Assembly: GCA_028275425.1 (NCBI GenBank)
Contig: JAPWUT010000102.1
Location: 1-6,498 of the forward strand
Reading direction: 5' to 3'
Source of the DNA: Anaerolineae bacterium
GTDB lineage: Bacteria > Chloroflexota > Anaerolineae > SpSt-600
Length of the DNA stretch: 6,498 bases
Part shown: positions 4,265-6,498 of the stretch, one piece after another
How positions within the stretch are numbered: the first letter of the stretch is position 1
Layout: the number at the start of each line of letters is the position of its first letter
Program-made: the position numbers and the translations under genes
The notes under the pieces: generated by a model
Databases searched by the model: none
What the model was told of the DNA's origin: nothing
What the model saw: only the letters and a program-made list of their open reading frames with translations

Positions 4265-6096
4265 GAAAATTTATCCCCTTAGCCTTACTTTTGGCCTTCC
4301 TGCTCCTACCTCTACCCTCCACGGCTCAGGGGAAATCCCTCCGCTGGGACCGTATTGATGTCAACATCACAGTTCTGCCCAACTCCGATATCGTGGTGGA
4401 GGAGTTGTGGGAGGTAACCTTCTACGGCGGGCCGTTCCGCTTCGGCTACCGCAACATACCCATGGCCAGGCTCACCGCCATAACCGATGTTCAGGTAGAA
4501 GGCGATGGGCATGCGTATAAGCAATCGGGTTCGGAGCAGCCTTTCACTTTCAAAACTTTTAAGGAAGAAGGGGACTTCATCATAAAGTGGTTCTTCCCGC
4601 CGATTTACGATAAGAAAATGAGCTTTCGCCTCGTCTACACCTTGAAAGGAGCCCTTCGCTTCTATTCCGGAGGCGACCAGCTGTGGTGGGTGGCCGTCTT
4701 CCCCGATAGAGCCTACCCAGTTGAAGAATCAACCGTAACCGTCTACCTTCCGGAGGGGGCAAAAGCGGAGAAAGTGGCTTCTTACGGAGCCGACGCTACT
4801 TCGGAAATCTCTCCTGATGGCCGAGTTGTTACCTTCCGTTCGCAAAAGCCGATATATCCCAACGAGCAACTTGAAGTGCGAGTTCAATTCCCCCATGGGA
4901 TTGTGGCCGGGAGCCCTGCCCTCTGGCAACGGATTGAAGACATGCGGCCCGTTATGAACCTAATTTTTGGGACCTTGGGCTTATTCCTGGCAGTGGCCGG
5001 AATCCTTGGCACAATAGCCCTATGGTACCTCAAAGGCCGAGATGTGCCCGTAGGAGAGGTCGCCTCTTACCTCCCAGAACCCCCTTCCGATTTACCGCCT
5101 GGTGTGGCAGGGACATTGCTGGATGAAAAAGCCGACTTGCAGGATATAATGGCCACTTTAGTGGACTTGGCCCGCAGGGGAGCCATTGAAATCGTGGAGA
5201 AAAGGGGGTCTTTGGGCGGGAGGAAAGTCATTTTCCGACTTAAAGACCAAAGCTTGGCTAAAAGCCCATTTGAGACCAAGCTCATTTCGGCAATATTCGG
5301 GAAAGACCGCACCGAGCGAAGCCTTTCGGAGCTTAAGGACCGCTTCTATGCCCACATACCGAAAATCCAGGATGAACTTTACAAAGAAGCAGTCAATAGG
5401 GGCCTTTTCCCCGCCAATCCCGAGAAAGTAAGAAGAACTTACTTCTTACTGGGCGTGGGAGTCCTCATTATCGCCGGCCTTGTGTGGTTCTTTTCCGAGT
5501 TCGTCTCCGACTTCTTCTATCAGTTTGGGGCCGCTATCTGCGTCCCCCTGGGCATTGGTGTTACAGGCGTCGCCTTGATGGCCGTTAGCCGGCACATGCC
5601 ACGCAAGACCCGCAAAGGAGCCGAAGAAGCTGCCCGCTGGCGAGCTTTCAAGCGCTATCTCCAAGGCATTGAGAAATACGTCAAATTGGATGAAGCCAAG
5701 GAGATATTTGACCGCTACCTTCCCTATGCCATCGCTTTTGGCTTGGAGCGAAGCTGGATTTCCAAATTCTCCCGGGTTGACACTCCTGCCCCTCCCTGGT
5801 ACATACCTGATTACAGCTACCCGGTGAGGCCTGGGAGGGTTGGGCGAGCTGGCCCTATCCCTTCATCTGGGGGGACTGGACTTCCTCCTCTGGAGCCGTC
5901 TTTGGAGTCGGCTTCTCAGAGCTTGTTTAACTCCTTGAACAGCATTTCGGATGGCCTTCTCTCAACCCTTGAGTCTGCGGCTTCTACTTTCACCAGCGCC
6001 CCCTCCTCAAAAGGCGGTGGGTGGAGTGGTGGATGGAGCGGAGGAGGTGGAGGTGGCGGTGGTGGCGGGGGAGGCGGTGGTGGAGGATTCGGATAA
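4261..6096 (+). CDS. DUF2207 family membrane protein with polyglycine tail
   Basis: A 611-residue predicted membrane protein of unknown function, resembling YciQ-like DUF2207 proteins. Residues 1-24 form a signal peptide (basic start, leucine-rich core, STAQG cleavage region). Residues 25-228 are the family's outward-facing beta-rich domain, with the LWWVAVFPDRAYPV stretch at 141-154. One membrane segment lies at about 232-256. A soluble segment follows at 260-393, whose LQDIMATLVDLARRGAIEIV part (293-312) looks winged-helix-like. Two more membrane segments lie at about 394-414 and 420-442. The conserved-looking soluble tail (455-505) includes RYLPYAIAFGLERSW. The C terminus is low complexity: a Ser/Pro-rich linker, WSGGWSG (588-594) and 16 consecutive glycines (594-609) before a final Phe-Gly. 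The GTG start is 6 nt after AAAGGAGG and overlaps the thioesterase stop (GTGA). The family has been linked to envelope functions only loosely. Confidence 0.85.
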   Translation: MRKFIPLALLLAFLLLPLPSTAQGKSLRWDRIDVNITVLPNSDIVVEELWEVTFYGGPFRFGYRNIPMARLTAITDVQVEGDGHAYKQSGSEQPFTFKTFKEEGDFIIKWFFPPIYDKKMSFRLVYTLKGALRFYSGGDQLWWVAVFPDRAYPVEESTVTVYLPEGAKAEKVASYGADATSEISPDGRVVTFRSQKPIYPNEQLEVRVQFPHGIVAGSPALWQRIEDMRPVMNLIFGTLGLFLAVAGILGTIALWYLKGRDVPVGEVASYLPEPPSDLPPGVAGTLLDEKADLQDIMATLVDLARRGAIEIVEKRGSLGGRKVIFRLKDQSLAKSPFETKLISAIFGKDRTERSLSELKDRFYAHIPKIQDELYKEAVNRGLFPANPEKVRRTYFLLGVGVLIIAGLVWFFSEFVSDFFYQFGAAICVPLGIGVTGVALMAVSRHMPRKTRKGAEEAARWRAFKRYLQGIEKYVKLDEAKEIFDRYLPYAIAFGLERSWISKFSRVDTPAPPWYIPDYSYPVRPGRVGRAGPIPSSGGTGLPPLEPSLESASQSLFNSLNSISDGLLSTLESAASTFTSAPSSKGGGWSGGWSGGGGGGGGGGGGGGGGFG

Positions 6097-6109
6097 ATAA
6101 GGGGGGAAT

Positions 6110-6498
6110 ATGGTTGGAGCAGGAAAGCTCATCGGCATAATACTTATCTTAGCTGGCCTTGCGGTGGCTTTCTTGGCCGGTGCTTACCTCTTTTCCGGCT
6201 ACGCTGCGGGCAAACTTTCCCTTCCAGCAGCGATTCTGGGCTTTTCCATAGCCACAATCGTCATGACCCTGCCTGCAGCCGGGGTGGGGATCTACCTTCT
6301 GACAAAGGGTCGGGCGGAAGAAGCCCAATTTGCTCAGCTGGAGAAAGAGCGCAAAATCCTGAACATGGTCCTTGCTCAAGGGAAAGTTCGCTTTGCGGAG
6401 GTAGCCCTGGAACTAAACACCTCGCGGGAAGAGGTGGAGGACTTAGTGCGTTCCTTGGTAGGGAAAAACCTCTTCAGCGGGGCCATAAACTGGCGGGA
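6110..6498 (+). CDS. Membrane protein with possible winged-helix tail, partial (3' end beyond window)
   Basis: An open frame with no stop before the window ends; 129 residues are visible. It starts with ATG after AAGGGGGG, 13 nt past the DUF2207 stop, so it belongs to the same unit. Two hydrophobic helices (about 7-28 and 37-64) form a hairpin. A charged linker (67-82) leads to a soluble helical part, from KERKILNMVL to the end, whose KVRFAEVALELNTSREEVEDLVRSLVGKNLFSG (92-124) reads like a helix-turn-helix or winged-helix domain. I do not recognise a named family. A membrane-tethered regulator or a partner of the DUF2207 protein are both possible. The soluble tail might bind protein rather than DNA. 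Confidence 0.75.
   Translation, partial: MVGAGKLIGIILILAGLAVAFLAGAYLFSGYAAGKLSLPAAILGFSIATIVMTLPAAGVGIYLLTKGRAEEAQFAQLEKERKILNMVLAQGKVRFAEVALELNTSREEVEDLVRSLVGKNLFSGAINWR

Overview
The window looks like a chromosomal segment from a bacterium with medium-high G+C, frequent ATA and AGG codons, and extragenic DNA full of C-rich and G-rich palindromes. These traits and the gene content fit a thermophilic Chloroflexota (Anaerolineae-like) genome, possibly a metagenome contig. That assignment is inference and no marker gene here proves it. All genes lie on the + strand.

Region 1 (1-375) has no credible gene. It holds a 53-bp direct repeat spaced exactly 140 bp apart, an inverted repeat, and a 90-bp palindromic element built around a perfect 11-bp hairpin.

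Region 2 (376-3725) is a tight cysteine and sulfur operon. A consensus sigma-70 promoter (TTGACA, 17 bp, TATAAT) is followed at once by a perfect 8+4+8 palindrome resembling an Rrf2/IscR operator. Then come an Rrf2-family regulator with a cysteine-rich sensor loop, serine O-acetyltransferase (cysE), a group I cysteine desulfurase (iscS/nifS-like) and O-acetylserine sulfhydrylase (cysK). The gaps and overlap are 15 nt, -8 nt and 11 nt. CysE and CysK make cysteine from serine, acetyl-CoA and sulfide, and the desulfurase takes sulfur off cysteine for Fe-S clusters or other thio-cofactors. The regulator probably controls its own operon in response to cluster, redox or cysteine state. No iscU, iscA or tRNA-thiolation gene is present in the window.

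Region 3 (3726-3862) is a short intergenic gap with a probable second promoter. It also contains what may be a degenerate inverted copy of the upstream repeat.

Region 4 (3863-6498) is a second transcription unit. It encodes an FlK-like hotdog thioesterase with the complete Thr-Glu-His triad, a DUF2207 membrane protein with a signal peptide and a 16-glycine tail, and the start of a two-helix membrane protein with a possible winged-helix tail that runs off the end. The first pair overlaps by 4 nt and the last pair is 13 nt apart. The biochemical link between the thioesterase and the membrane proteins is unknown.

The best candidates for a second look are the self-operator of the Rrf2 regulator with its unusual Cys loop, and the membrane-protein pair at the right end.
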